Positions 41,926-50,651 of a stretch of DNA of 64,000 nucleotides are shown in pieces. Within the stretch, counting starts at the first letter, position 1; each line of letters begins with the position of its first letter. A model generated the notes under the pieces. The model was not told the DNA's origin. It did no database searches and saw only the letters and a program-made list of their open reading frames with translations. The position numbers and the translations under genes were made by a program. The DNA is from Curtobacterium sp. Leaf261 (GTDB lineage Bacteria; Actinomycetota; Actinomycetes; Actinomycetales; Microbacteriaceae): contig NZ_LMMJ01000001.1 of the NCBI RefSeq assembly GCF_001422205.1, positions 365,591-429,590 of the forward strand, written 5' to 3'.

Positions 41926-42405
41926 GTGAACGAACTGTCTGCCGTGCTGTGGCGGGAGCGCGAACTGCTCGAGCTCCTGACCTTCAAGCTCGAGGAGGAG
42001 CAGCTGCTCCTCACCGCTGGGCGCTCGCGCTGGATCGACCACGCCAGCCGCGAGGTCGAGCAGGTCCTCCAGCGACTCCGGGCCGTCGGCCTCGAGCGCT
42101 CCATGGAGAGCGCCGCCGTCGCCTCGGAGTGGGGCACGCCCTCGGACGCGCCGCTCCGCGAGATCGTCGCCGCGGCCCCGGCCGGACCGTGGGGCGACAT
42201 CCTCGCCGCGCACCTCGGCGCCATGCTCGAACTCACCACCCAGATCGCCGGGCTCCGCGACGAGAACGAGCGCTTCCTCCGCGCCGCCGCCCGGGCGACC
42301 CAGGAGACGCTCGCCGGCTCCGTCGGGGACACCGCGACGTACGACGGACGCGGTGCCGCGGGCCCGGCGCTCGCGGGTGCGCGCATCTTCGACGGGAACC
42401 TCTAG
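41926..42405 (+). CDS. flgN: Flagellar export chaperone FlgN
   Basis: A 159-residue helical protein starting NELSAVLWRERELLELLTFK LEEEQLLL region, as in actinobacterial FlgN proteins, and immediately followed by flgK and flgL, its usual clients. GTG 41926 stands nine bases after GGAGGAG; TTG 41920 is an alternative. It keeps the hook-filament junction proteins competent for export. Confidence 0.85.
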   Translation: MNELSAVLWRERELLELLTFKLEEEQLLLTAGRSRWIDHASREVEQVLQRLRAVGLERSMESAAVASEWGTPSDAPLREIVAAAPAGPWGDILAAHLGAMLELTTQIAGLRDENERFLRAAARATQETLAGSVGDTATYDGRGAAGPALAGARIFDGNL

Positions 42406-42408
42406 ACC

Positions 42409-43839
42409 ATGGTCAGCACCTTCGGCAGCCTCGCCACCGCCGCCTCGGGCCTCGGTGCCGCGCGCGCCGGACTCGACGTCGTCGGCCAGAACATCGCGAA
42501 CGCCGGGACCACCGGGTACACGCGGCAGCGCGTCACGCAGTCGTCGATCCCCCCGGTCGCGCAGACCGGCTGGCTGCACGGCACCAACGCGCTCGTCGGC
42601 CAGGGCGTCTCGGTGGACGGCATCGCCCGCCTCGGGAACATGACCCTCGATGCGCAGGTGCGGGCCTCGTCCGCCGCCTCCGGGTACGCGACCGCACGGT
42701 CGACCGCCCTCTCGAACCTCGAGACCTCCCTCAATGAACCGGGCACCAACGGTCTGTCCGCGCGACTGGACACGATGTGGTCGGCCTGGACGGGCCTCCA
42801 GAACGATCCCGCCGATCCGGCGTCGGCCGGTGTCGTGCTCAGCACGGCCGCCCAGGTCGCGACCACCCTGCAGACCGGGTCGCAGGCGATCGACACGCAG
42901 TGGACGTCCGCCAGGCAGTCCGTGGACGCCTCGGTCGCCGAGCTGAACAGCAGTGCCGCGCAGGTCGCCGACCTCAACGCGCAGATCCGCACCACCAGGG
43001 CCGCCGGCGGTTCGGTGAACGAGCTGACCGACAAGCGCGACCTGCTCGCGCAGCGGATCTCGACGCTGTCCGGTGCGACGGTCCGCGGCAACGACGACGG
43101 CACCATCGACGTCGTCGTCGGCGGGAACGCGCTCGTCAGCGGGATCTCCGCCCGGTCGATCGCCGTCTCCGGCGCGAACCGCCTGCAGGACGCCGCCGGC
43201 TCCCCCGTCGCGCTGTCCTGGGTCGGCGGATCCGGCTCGGCCGTGTCCCTCGACGGGGGCAGCATCGCCGGGACCCTGTCGATGATCGCCCCCGCGAACG
43301 CCAGCGGCACGGGCGGGGCACTGGCCGAGGCGTCGGCGGGGTACGACCGCGTCGCGACCACCCTCGCGGCGCAGGTGAACGCCCTGCACCAGACCGGCTA
43401 CACCTCCACGGGTGCGACCGGCGTCGACTTCTTCGGGTTCACCCCCGGCGTCCCCGCGGCACAGGGCCTCACGGTGCTCGCCACCGACGCGTCCGGGCTC
43501 GCGACACGGGACGCGGCCGGCAACTACTCCGGGAAGGTGGCGGACGCCATCGGGCAGCTCACCACGAGCACGACCGGCGCGGACACTGCCTGGTCGAACC
43601 TCGTCACCGGGGTCGGCACCATCGCGAAGGCCTCGGCGAACGCGACGACGCTCACCGGGCTCGCGGCGTCGAGCGCCGCGACGCAGCAGCAGTCCGGCGC
43701 GGGTGTCGACCTCGACGAGGAGAACGTCAACCTGCTCACCTACCAGCACGCGTACCAGGGCGCCGCACGGGTGCTCACCGCCGTCGACGAGATGCTCGAC
43801 ACGCTCATCAACCACGTCGGACTCGTCGGGAGGGGCTGA
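42409..43839 (+). CDS. flgK: Hook-filament junction protein FlgK
   Basis: A 476-residue FlgK: N-terminal LATAASGLGAARAGLDVVGQ then NIANAGTTGYTRQRV, and C-terminal VDLDEENVNLLTYQHAYQGA ARVLTAVDEML region. It joins hook and filament with FlgL. Three bases separate it from flgN. Confidence 0.95.
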   Translation: MVSTFGSLATAASGLGAARAGLDVVGQNIANAGTTGYTRQRVTQSSIPPVAQTGWLHGTNALVGQGVSVDGIARLGNMTLDAQVRASSAASGYATARSTALSNLETSLNEPGTNGLSARLDTMWSAWTGLQNDPADPASAGVVLSTAAQVATTLQTGSQAIDTQWTSARQSVDASVAELNSSAAQVADLNAQIRTTRAAGGSVNELTDKRDLLAQRISTLSGATVRGNDDGTIDVVVGGNALVSGISARSIAVSGANRLQDAAGSPVALSWVGGSGSAVSLDGGSIAGTLSMIAPANASGTGGALAEASAGYDRVATTLAAQVNALHQTGYTSTGATGVDFFGFTPGVPAAQGLTVLATDASGLATRDAAGNYSGKVADAIGQLTTSTTGADTAWSNLVTGVGTIAKASANATTLTGLAASSAATQQQSGAGVDLDEENVNLLTYQHAYQGAARVLTAVDEMLDTLINHVGLVGRG

Positions 43840-43841
43840 CC

Positions 43842-44726
43842 ATGATCACCAGGGTGACCACGCAGATGACCATGTCCGCGGCCCAGACGCGGCTGCAGGC
43901 GGGCGCGGCGAAGCTCGCGCAGCTCACCGACCAGGCGACGTCGCTGAAGAACATCACGGTGCCGTCGGACGACCCGGTCGGCACCGGTCGGGCGATCGCG
44001 GTCCGCGGCGAGCAGGCGCAGAACGCGCAGTACGCCAGGAACACCGACAGCGGTGCCGGGTGGCTCGACACCACCGACTCGACGCTCGCCGGCGTCTACT
44101 CGGTCATGAACACCTTCCGCGACCTCACCGTCCAGGGCGCGAACGACGGGACACTCGGCCCGACGGACCGCGACGCCATCGTCACGCAGCTCCAGGGACT
44201 CAAGCAGAGCCTCCTGCAGGACGCGAACACGTCGTACGCCGGACGGCCGGTGTTCGCGGGCAGCACCAACGCCTCGGCCGCCTACGCGGACGACTTCACC
44301 TGGAACGGCACCGCTGACTCGACCGTGACGCGGCGGATCGCCTCCGGCACCACCGTGCGGGTCGACACCGACGGCAGCGCGGTGTTCGGCACGGGCGCCG
44401 ACTCGGTGTTCTCCCTCATCGACAACGTCGTCAGCGACCTCCAGAAGGGTGTGAACGTGAACCCGAGGATCACCGAGATCGACAGTCGGCTCGGAGCCAT
44501 CCGCGGCGTCCAGGCAGACGTCGGGACCCGGCACGCGGCCGTCCTCTCGGCCAAGCAGACGCTCGCGTCGCAGAAGGTCGACCTCGAGGGGCAGCGCTCC
44601 CAGATCGAGGACAAGGACGTCGCGAGTGCGATCCTGGACCTGCAGATCCAACAGACCAACTACCAGGCAGCACTCGCCGTCACGGCGAAGACGCTGCAGC
44701 CGACCCTGATGGACTACCTCCGATGA
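43842..44726 (+). CDS. flgL: Hook-filament junction protein FlgL
   Basis: A 294-residue flagellin-like protein: N-terminal MITRVTTQMTMSAAQTRLQA and NITVPSDDPVGTGRAIAVRG, C-terminal SQIEDKDVASAILDLQIQQT NYQAAL region. Two bases after flgK; overlaps fliW by ATGA. Confidence 0.94.
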   Translation: MITRVTTQMTMSAAQTRLQAGAAKLAQLTDQATSLKNITVPSDDPVGTGRAIAVRGEQAQNAQYARNTDSGAGWLDTTDSTLAGVYSVMNTFRDLTVQGANDGTLGPTDRDAIVTQLQGLKQSLLQDANTSYAGRPVFAGSTNASAAYADDFTWNGTADSTVTRRIASGTTVRVDTDGSAVFGTGADSVFSLIDNVVSDLQKGVNVNPRITEIDSRLGAIRGVQADVGTRHAAVLSAKQTLASQKVDLEGQRSQIEDKDVASAILDLQIQQTNYQAALAVTAKTLQPTLMDYLR

Positions 44727-45115
44727 GCATCGACCTCGCGTTCGCGATCGCCCCGTTCGGCCTCGAGCCGATCGCGCAGTTCACCCTGGCCGAGGTCCCG
44801 GGTGCCTCGGGGCTCTTCTCCCTCGCGGGAACCGGCACGACGGCCTCCGGCACCACCGACCCGCGGCTGTTCGTGCTCGACGCCGCCGAGCACCTGCCCG
44901 ACTACGCTCCCGTGGTGTCCGACGAGCAGACCACGCTCCTCGACCTGCGGGACGCCTCCGAGGCGATGCTGCTCGTCGTGGCGAACCCCGCGGAGTCCGG
45001 CACGACGGTGAACCTGCTCGCGCCGATCGTCGTGAACGCGCGTACCGGCGTCGGCGCGCAGCTGATCCTCGAGGACCAGGACTTCCCGCTCCGGGCCGTG
45101 CTCGCCCGGAGCTGA
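44723..45115 (+). CDS. fliW: Flagellar assembly factor FliW
   Basis: A 130-residue FliW: FGLEPIAQFTLAEVPGASGL at the start, then FVLDAAEHLPDYAPVVS and LLAPIVVNARTGVGAQLILE. FliW binds CsrA and releases its mRNA targets, and is itself held by free flagellin. Its place at the end of the flgN-flgK-flgL operon couples its level to filament junction synthesis. Confidence 0.93.
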   Translation: MSIDLAFAIAPFGLEPIAQFTLAEVPGASGLFSLAGTGTTASGTTDPRLFVLDAAEHLPDYAPVVSDEQTTLLDLRDASEAMLLVVANPAESGTTVNLLAPIVVNARTGVGAQLILEDQDFPLRAVLARS

Positions 45116-45179
45116 CGGGGCGCGGTGCCCGGCGCCGCGCTGCGCCCGGCGCCGCGCCCGCCCGACGCTGGTCCTCGGG

Positions 45180-45237
45180 GTGAGAAGTGTCCATCTGTCG
45201 GGTGCCGGCCCGCACCCGACAGTTCGGCACGTCTCAC
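45180..45237. repeat. Dyad repeat family B, copy 2
   Basis: The complement reads GACGTGCCGAACTGTCGGGT and later CGACAG and CACTTCTC, matching the element at 25511-25560. It lies after fliW and can form a hairpin, so it may end the flgN operon. Confidence 0.6.
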
Positions 45238-45270
45238 CCGCGAGGACGACGCCCGCCCGCACCGCACCGC

Positions 45271-45330
45271 GTCCACGAGCGTCCCGTCCACGAGCATCCC
45301 GTCTGCGAGCATCCCGTCTGCGACACTGGC
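45271..45330 (+). repeat. 15-bp tandem repeat before the P-loop gene
   Basis: Three full units and part of a fourth of about GTCCACGAGCATCCC lie head to tail directly before the start codon at 45334. Copy-number change would alter the leader. Confidence 0.7.
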
Positions 45331-45333
45331 GGG

Positions 45334-45861
45334 ATGAGCGACTCCGAGGTCCTGTTCATCGGCGGCCGGTCCGGGGTCGGCAAGACCTCGGCCGCTGCCG
45401 CGCTGCACGTGCTGCTCACGTCGCTCGACGTCCGCCACGCCGTGATCGAGGGTGACACCCTCGACCTCGCACACCCCGCCCCGTGGGCCGAGGGCCATGC
45501 GCTCGCAGAGCAGAACCTCGCCGCGATCTGGGCGAACTACCGGGCGCTCGGGTACCGCCGGCTCGTCTACACGAACACCGTGTCCGTCCTGGAGGCCCGG
45601 CACCTGTCCGCCGCGATGGGTGACGACCCGAGGGTGGTCGCGGTGCTGCTGCACGCGGACGACACGACCACGGCGGCACGACTGGCCGGTCGGGAGCACG
45701 GACCGGAGCTCGAACGCTCGATCGCGAAGAGCGCTGCCGCGGCCCGGCACCTGGAGTCCGCGGCGGACGGGGACGTCGACCGGCTCGACACCGCCGGTCG
45801 GACACCGGAGCAGGTCGCCGAGGCCCTCCTGGCCCGTGCGGGCTGGACCGAGCGTCCCTGA
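45334..45861 (+). CDS. Small P-loop kinase-like protein
   Basis: A 175-residue protein with Walker A GGRSGVGKTSAAAAL at residues 9-23 and a kinase-like core (VIEGDTLDLAHPAPWAEG, YTNTVSVLEA). It resembles small nucleoside/shikimate-type kinases of the AAA-like P-loop group. The substrate cannot be read. The leader has tandem repeats and no obvious ribosome-binding site. No toxin partner is adjacent, so a zeta-toxin reading is not supported. Confidence 0.6.
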   Translation: MSDSEVLFIGGRSGVGKTSAAAALHVLLTSLDVRHAVIEGDTLDLAHPAPWAEGHALAEQNLAAIWANYRALGYRRLVYTNTVSVLEARHLSAAMGDDPRVVAVLLHADDTTTAARLAGREHGPELERSIAKSAAAARHLESAADGDVDRLDTAGRTPEQVAEALLARAGWTERP

Positions 45862-45977
45862 CGGACCCGAGGACGAACGCGACGACGGACACGCGGACAG
45901 ACGCGAGCACGGACGCGACGATGGACGCACCGCGCACGACGCATGTCGCTCGCATCCCCCCGGCGTATGGTGCACGA

Positions 45978-46931
45978 ATGGCGAAACGCGGCAAGTCCGA
46001 CGACGGCCGGGCGATCATCCCGCTCCCTCAGCAGCCCGTCGTCCTCCCGTCCACCGATGGCAGCTACCCCGGCAACGGGTCCGGCGACCCCGGCCGACAG
46101 GCCCAGACCCGGAACGACGACGGCACCCCCGACAAGCTCCCCGGATGGGCAGGCGCCCTCGACCGGGTCATCGGTGTGCAGCGTCCGGCGGTCGTCGCGA
46201 ACGTGAACCGCCTTCGCCGAGCACACCCGGACGCCTCCCCGGCGGACATCATCCGCATCCTCGAGCGGCACTACCTGACCGCGGTCTCGTCAGGCGGGGC
46301 GGCCGTCGGAGCGAGCGCCGTCATCCCCGGTGTGGGCTTCGCCACGAGTCTCGGCCTGACCGGGGTCGAGACGATCGGCTTCCTCGAGACGAGTGCCCTG
46401 TTCGCGCAGTCCGTGACCGAGGTCCACGGCATCGCGGTCACCGACCCCGACCGCGCCCGCACCCTCGTGATGGCGATGATCCTCGGCGCCCCGGGGACCT
46501 CGCTCGTCAAGCAGCTCGCAGCACAGGCCGGCGGAGGGCCCGGTCGCAGTGCGTTCTGGGGCGAGATGGTCACCTCGAGCATTCCTCGCTCGGCGATGAG
46601 CGGGATCACGAGCAAGCTCCGCGACACCTTCATCAAGCGCTTCGCGGCCCGCCAGGGGGCGAGCGTCCTCGGCCGTGCAGTGCCGTTCGGCATCGGCGCG
46701 GTGATCGGCGGTATCGGCAACCACGCCCTCGGCCGGAAGATCATCGACGCATCGCGGACCGCCTTCGGACCCCCGCCCGGCGCCTTCCCGTTCCCCGTCG
46801 AGCCGAAGCAGACACGGGCACAGAAGCGCATCGAGCAGCACGACACCGACGCACAGGCACCTAAGCGCCGCGCACTCCCCTGGCGTCGGTCCCGCGAGGA
46901 CGGCGGGACCGACGACACGCAGGGCGCGTGA
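45978..46931 (+). CDS. EcsC-like membrane-associated protein
   Basis: A 317-residue protein with a polar N-terminus and two glycine-rich hydrophobic regions: SSGGAAVGASAVIPGVGFAT SLGLTG around 110-130 and GRAVPFGIGAVIGGIGNHAL around 240-260. This pattern recalls the EcsC family, whose function is unclear. It ends four bases before the TetR gene, so the two are probably co-transcribed and the regulator may control it. Confidence 0.5.
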   Translation: MAKRGKSDDGRAIIPLPQQPVVLPSTDGSYPGNGSGDPGRQAQTRNDDGTPDKLPGWAGALDRVIGVQRPAVVANVNRLRRAHPDASPADIIRILERHYLTAVSSGGAAVGASAVIPGVGFATSLGLTGVETIGFLETSALFAQSVTEVHGIAVTDPDRARTLVMAMILGAPGTSLVKQLAAQAGGGPGRSAFWGEMVTSSIPRSAMSGITSKLRDTFIKRFAARQGASVLGRAVPFGIGAVIGGIGNHALGRKIIDASRTAFGPPPGAFPFPVEPKQTRAQKRIEQHDTDAQAPKRRALPWRRSREDGGTDDTQGA

Positions 46932-46934
46932 TCG

Positions 46935-47528
46935 ATGCCCAAGCTCGTCGACCATGACGCCCGCCGCCAGGAGATCATCGACGCGACCTGGCGCCTCGTC
47001 GCCCGGAACGGCATCCGCGCGACGACGATGCGCGAGATCGCGCGCGAGTCGGGCGTCGGCAACGGGAGCCTGACGCCGTACTTCGCGAACAAGGAGGAGA
47101 TCCTCACCGCGACGTTCCAGTACGTGTTCACGCTCGCCGACGGACACATCAGCGAGCTCGTGGGCGACAAGACCGGGCTCGCCGCGCTCGGTGCGACGTT
47201 CATGGCGCAGTCCGTCCGGACCGAGGAACAGATGCGGATCGCGCGGATCATCGTGCCGTTCTTCGACATGGCGACGAACGACCCCGCCCTCGCAGCGCTG
47301 CACCAGGAGATGCTCGTACCGTGGCGCCGCGCCTACTCCGAGCACCTCCGCACGGCGATGGACAGCGGCGAGGCACGAGCGGACCTCGACGTCGAGGGGG
47401 TCGTCGACGAACTGATCGTCCTCGTCACGGGCATCCAGGTTCTCGCGCTGCTGCGGTCGTACCCGGACGCCCAGGAGCGTCACGACCGGGTCCTCGACCA
47501 GATCATCGGGCGGTTGCGCGCCGCCTGA
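46935..47528 (+). CDS. TetR/AcrR-family transcription regulator
   Basis: A 197-residue regulator. The N-terminal helix-turn-helix is ATWRLVARNGIRATTMREIA followed by RESGVGNGSLTPYFANKEEI. The C-terminal domain is helical and should bind a small ligand. The preceding EcsC-like gene is the nearest candidate target; the KAS III-like gene converges on it. Confidence 0.88.
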   Translation: MPKLVDHDARRQEIIDATWRLVARNGIRATTMREIARESGVGNGSLTPYFANKEEILTATFQYVFTLADGHISELVGDKTGLAALGATFMAQSVRTEEQMRIARIIVPFFDMATNDPALAALHQEMLVPWRRAYSEHLRTAMDSGEARADLDVEGVVDELIVLVTGIQVLALLRSYPDAQERHDRVLDQIIGRLRAA

Positions 47529-47578
47529 CCGAGGACGGTGTCAGCTGGCACCGTGCCTCCAGTCCGGATGCGGTCGCG

Positions 47579-48541
47579 TCAGCGACGCGTCGGCGTCGTC
47601 ACCACCTGGCCGGCGTGCGTGAACCCGCCGCCGAAGCCGAAGAGCAGGGCCGGTACACCCTCGGGCAGGTCACCCCGGGCCCACGCCTTGGACAGGCCGA
47701 GCGGGACGCTCGCGGCCGAGGTGTTCCCCGACTCGACGACGTCGGCGAGCACGAACCGGTCCCCCGCACCGAGCGCTTTGGCGAGGGGCTCGACGATGCG
47801 GAGGTTCGCCTGGTGGAACGCGAACACCTGGATGTCGTCCATCGTCAGCCCGGCCTTCTCGACGACGGCACGGGCATGTCCCTCGGCCTCTGTGATCGCC
47901 CAGCGGTAGATCGACCGGCCCTCCTGCGAGAACCGCTCCGGGTCCCCCTCGACCAGGACGGCGTTCAGCAGGTGCGGGACGCTCCCCCACGACACGGGTC
48001 CGATCTCGGGCGTCTCGCTCCGCTGGATGACCGCTGCGCCGGCACCGTCGCCGATCAGGACGCAGGTCGAACGGTCCGTCCAGTCGACGATCCCGGAGAT
48101 CAGTTCGGATCCGATCACCAGGCTCGTGGTGGCGGAGCCGGTGCGGATCGACATGTCGGCGAGTGCGACCGCGGACTCGAAGCCACTGCACGCGGTGTTG
48201 ACGTCGATCGGCATGGGCGTCCGCATGTCGAGTCCGACCGCGACGCGACCGGCCGAGTACGGTGCGCGATCGCGGTGGCTCGTCGACGCGACGATGACCT
48301 GGTCGACCTCGCCCGGGTCGACCCCGGCGTCCGCGAGGGCCGCCCGGCCCGCCTCGATCGCCATGCTCGTGACGCTGTCCGACTCGCTGCCGATGTGGCG
48401 CGTGCGGATGCCGGTACGGGTCCGGATCCACTCGTCGTTCGTGTCGACGATCTCTGCGAGGTCGTCGTTCGTCATCACGCGCTCTGGCTGGTGATGCCCG
48501 AACCCGATGATGCGGCTGCCCGGGGCTCCCTGGATCTTCAC
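47579..48541 (-). CDS. Beta-ketoacyl-ACP synthase III-like enzyme
   Basis: A 320-residue FabH-type protein with the Cys-His-Asn triad in DVNTACSGFESAV, FAFHQANLRIVE and VESGNTSAASVPLG. KAS III enzymes condense acyl-CoA with malonyl-ACP to start fatty-acid synthesis; stand-alone copies outside fab operons may serve special lipids. The gene stands alone, convergent to the TetR gene. The GTG start has no clear ribosome-binding site and may be leaderless. Confidence 0.85.
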   Translation of the reverse strand: MKIQGAPGSRIIGFGHHQPERVMTNDDLAEIVDTNDEWIRTRTGIRTRHIGSESDSVTSMAIEAGRAALADAGVDPGEVDQVIVASTSHRDRAPYSAGRVAVGLDMRTPMPIDVNTACSGFESAVALADMSIRTGSATTSLVIGSELISGIVDWTDRSTCVLIGDGAGAAVIQRSETPEIGPVSWGSVPHLLNAVLVEGDPERFSQEGRSIYRWAITEAEGHARAVVEKAGLTMDDIQVFAFHQANLRIVEPLAKALGAGDRFVLADVVESGNTSAASVPLGLSKAWARGDLPEGVPALLFGFGGGFTHAGQVVTTPTRR

Positions 48542-48600
48542 CCGAGCGACGTTACCGGCTGACCGGGAACCGCATCCTCACGACCCCTCCAACGATGACC

Positions 48601-48652
48601 ATGGCAACTTGTCGAGTCTGTTGCCATCGCCTGAGCGGGTGCCCTCGGGCGA
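48601..48652. promoter_or_regulatory. Two adjacent dyads in a divergent promoter
   Basis: ATGGCAAC-11-GTTGCCAT (48601-48627) is a perfect 8-bp inverted repeat. It is followed by TCGCCTGAG-8-CTCGGGCGA (48627-48652) with one mismatch. Both lie between the divergent KAS III-like and aldo/keto reductase genes and are candidate operators. Confidence 0.45.
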
Positions 48653-48668
48653 GGCGTAGACCGGAGGC

Positions 48669-49640
48669 ATGGAATACACACACCTCGGCAGGACAGGGCT
48701 GTCCGTCTCCCGCGCGGTCCTCGGCACGATGAACTTCGGGCCCCAGACCAGTGAGGACGACTCGCACGCGATCATGGACCGGGCGCACGAGCTCGGGGTC
48801 AACTTCTTCGACACCGCGAACGGCTACGGCGGATCGGTCGGCAAGGGCGCGACCGAGGAGATCATCGGACGCTGGTTCGCCAAGGGCGGTGGACGTCGTG
48901 AGAAGACCGTCCTCGCCACGAAGGTCTACGGCGACATGCTCGACTGGCCGAACGGCGGCAAGTTGTCCGCGGTCAACATCCGCCAGTCGCTCGACGCATC
49001 CCTCCGTCGCCTCCAGACCGACCACATCGACCTGTACCAGATGCACCACGTCGACCGGGACACCCCCTGGGACGAGATCTGGCAGGCCATGGAGCTCGCC
49101 GTCCAGCAGGGCAAGATCCTCTATGTCGGTTCCTCGAACTTCGCCGGGTGGCACATCGCCCAGGCGCAGGAGGCAGCGCGCAGCCGCCACTTCCTCGGGC
49201 TCGTCAGCGAGCAGTCGATCTACAACCTCGTCGTCCGTGACGTCGAGCGCGAGGTCCTGCCTTCCGCGCAGCACTACGGCCTCGGCATGATCCCGTGGTC
49301 GCCGCTGCAGGGCGGACTCCTCGGCGGCATCATCGAGAAGACCGAGGAAGGTTCGCGCCGACTCGAGGGCCGGAGCGCGGAGTACGTCGACAGCCACCGC
49401 GACCAGCTGACCGCGTACGAGGGGTTCGCGAAGGAGCTCGGGCACACCCCGGGCGAGCTCGCCCTCGCATGGCTGCTGCACCAGCCGGGTGTCACGGGGC
49501 CGATCACCGGGCCGCGGACGATGGAGCAGTGGGAGTCCGCCGTTCGCTCGGTCGACATCCACCTCGAGCAGTCCGCACTCGACAAGCTCGACGAGATCTT
49601 CCCGGGGCACAAGACCTCGCCGGAGGACTTCGCCTGGTAG
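48669..49640 (+). CDS. Aldo/keto reductase
   Basis: A 323-residue NADPH-dependent reductase with the catalytic tetrad in FFDTANGYGG (Asp, Tyr), LATKVYG (Lys) and YQMHHVD (His), plus YVGSSNFAGW and a C-terminal GPRTMEQWE cofactor segment. This fits the general aldo/keto reductase group whose members act on many aldehydes. The substrate is unknown. The start ATG has a GGAGGC site upstream. Confidence 0.9.
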   Translation: MEYTHLGRTGLSVSRAVLGTMNFGPQTSEDDSHAIMDRAHELGVNFFDTANGYGGSVGKGATEEIIGRWFAKGGGRREKTVLATKVYGDMLDWPNGGKLSAVNIRQSLDASLRRLQTDHIDLYQMHHVDRDTPWDEIWQAMELAVQQGKILYVGSSNFAGWHIAQAQEAARSRHFLGLVSEQSIYNLVVRDVEREVLPSAQHYGLGMIPWSPLQGGLLGGIIEKTEEGSRRLEGRSAEYVDSHRDQLTAYEGFAKELGHTPGELALAWLLHQPGVTGPITGPRTMEQWESAVRSVDIHLEQSALDKLDEIFPGHKTSPEDFAW

Positions 49641-49693
49641 GTCCGGGCGGGGTCTGACTCTCCCGACCCGCTTGACCTGCTGCTGAACCCGTT

Positions 49694-49760
49694 CTGCCCC
49701 TGCGAGCGACAACACCCCGACGGACTCCCTGTCGCAGTTGTCGCTCGTAGGGGCAGAACT
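49694..49760. repeat. Dyad repeat family D, copy 2
   Basis: TTCTGCCCCTGCGAGCGACA and TGTCGCTCGTAGGGGCAGAA form long arms with GGACTCCCTGTCGCAGTTG beside the centre. It follows the aldo/keto reductase and marks the left edge of the low-GC island. Confidence 0.65.
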
Positions 49761-49797
49761 CATTGGCTGCGGGCGGCACCCCGGTCCGCCGAGAACA

Positions 49798-50214
49798 TCA
49801 GGAGTCGGATGCGTCTGCGGCCAGCCAGTTCGCAGCGATCACGCTGTGAGCACGGAGCCACGCGGATCTCATCGATTCATCGACGACGAGCCCAGATGGG
49901 GTGAACGCATCCGGACCGGCGATCCTCACGAGAACGGAGTTGGGCGGGCGGCGTTGGCTGGGTATCCGGTTCCCAACCGCGAAGCGCAGCTGAATGGTGT
50001 CCGGCCGAAATTCTTGCTCGAGGTCGATGTGATGACCCCAGGCCGGGTCCGGCTCACCCAGGTGCCTGGACACGCTCCGCCGGACGAGTACTTCGAGTTG
50101 GCTGGCGTTCAACGCCGTCACGTCCGTCCGGTCGCTCCTGTTCCACCAGACTGCGCCGAACGGGTGACCGATTCGGGAGGGCCCGTCGATCCTACGAGCC
50201 CCAAACAGACGCGA
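49798..50214 (-). pseudogene. Truncated Imm52-like immunity gene
   Basis: The frame is open from just after a TAA at 50217, with no good start in the first third; GTG 50121 is the first usable codon. The protein aligns by eye with its left neighbour: GHPFGAVWWN against GEPFSGDWKY, EPDPAWGHHI against QADPGWGYRV, and PNSVLVRIAG against SNSVLLTG. The N-terminal part found in the full-length copy at 51134-51889 is missing, so this is probably a remnant. Confidence 0.5.
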
Positions 50215-50252
50215 TTACGTGATGCGCGCGTCGCCAGTGATCCACCAATTGC

Positions 50253-50651
50253 TCATCGAACACTGTCGCCGGTCAGGAGCACGCTGTTCGAAGCCGCTCG
50301 TCGACTCGCCACTGTCGAGCCCGCCGACACCTGTAGCTCGACCGAAAGAGCATCTGACTGAGACACCGCGAGAACACGGTACCCCCACCCTGGATCCGCC
50401 TGCCCACTGACCCTGACCATGTTCTGCGACACAATTCCTGTCAACGTATCGAGCGACGGTGTCTTGGTGACACCATCGCCACACACGTACTTCCAGTCCC
50501 CCGAGAACGGCTCCCCGATCGACCGGAGTTCCGATACGGTCTGGAGGAGTCTCGTGGCGATCTGGTACGGATTCTCGGCTTCGGGCCCCCAGTCGATTCG
50601 TATGCTCGAATCCGTGACCGGCACGCCAAGCCTCGTTTCAATGAAATTCAT
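50253..50651 (-). CDS. Imm52-like immunity protein, C-terminally short
   Basis: A 132-residue protein starting MNFIETRLGVPVTDSS, with IRIDWGPEAENPYQIATRLL and the ADPGWGYRV block. This recalls Imm52-type immunity proteins, which usually protect against Tox-REase-5 nucleases. It ends soon after SNSVLLTG, about 80-90 residues earlier than the paralogue at 51134-51889. The start overlaps the preceding gene by 14 bases. Base composition is lower in GC than the flanking housekeeping genes. Confidence 0.55.
   Translation of the reverse strand: MNFIETRLGVPVTDSSIRIDWGPEAENPYQIATRLLQTVSELRSIGEPFSGDWKYVCGDGVTKTPSLDTLTGIVSQNMVRVSGQADPGWGYRVLAVSQSDALSVELQVSAGSTVASRRAASNSVLLTGDSVR

Noticed and set aside
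45334-45861. Zeta-toxin kinase of a toxin-antitoxin pair
   Set aside because: There is a P-loop, but no antitoxin gene is adjacent and no zeta-specific motif was recognised.
50215-50484. Separate minus-strand gene with Trp/Cys-rich product
   Set aside because: It overlaps the Imm52-like gene in another frame, and has no ribosome-binding site or family similarity.
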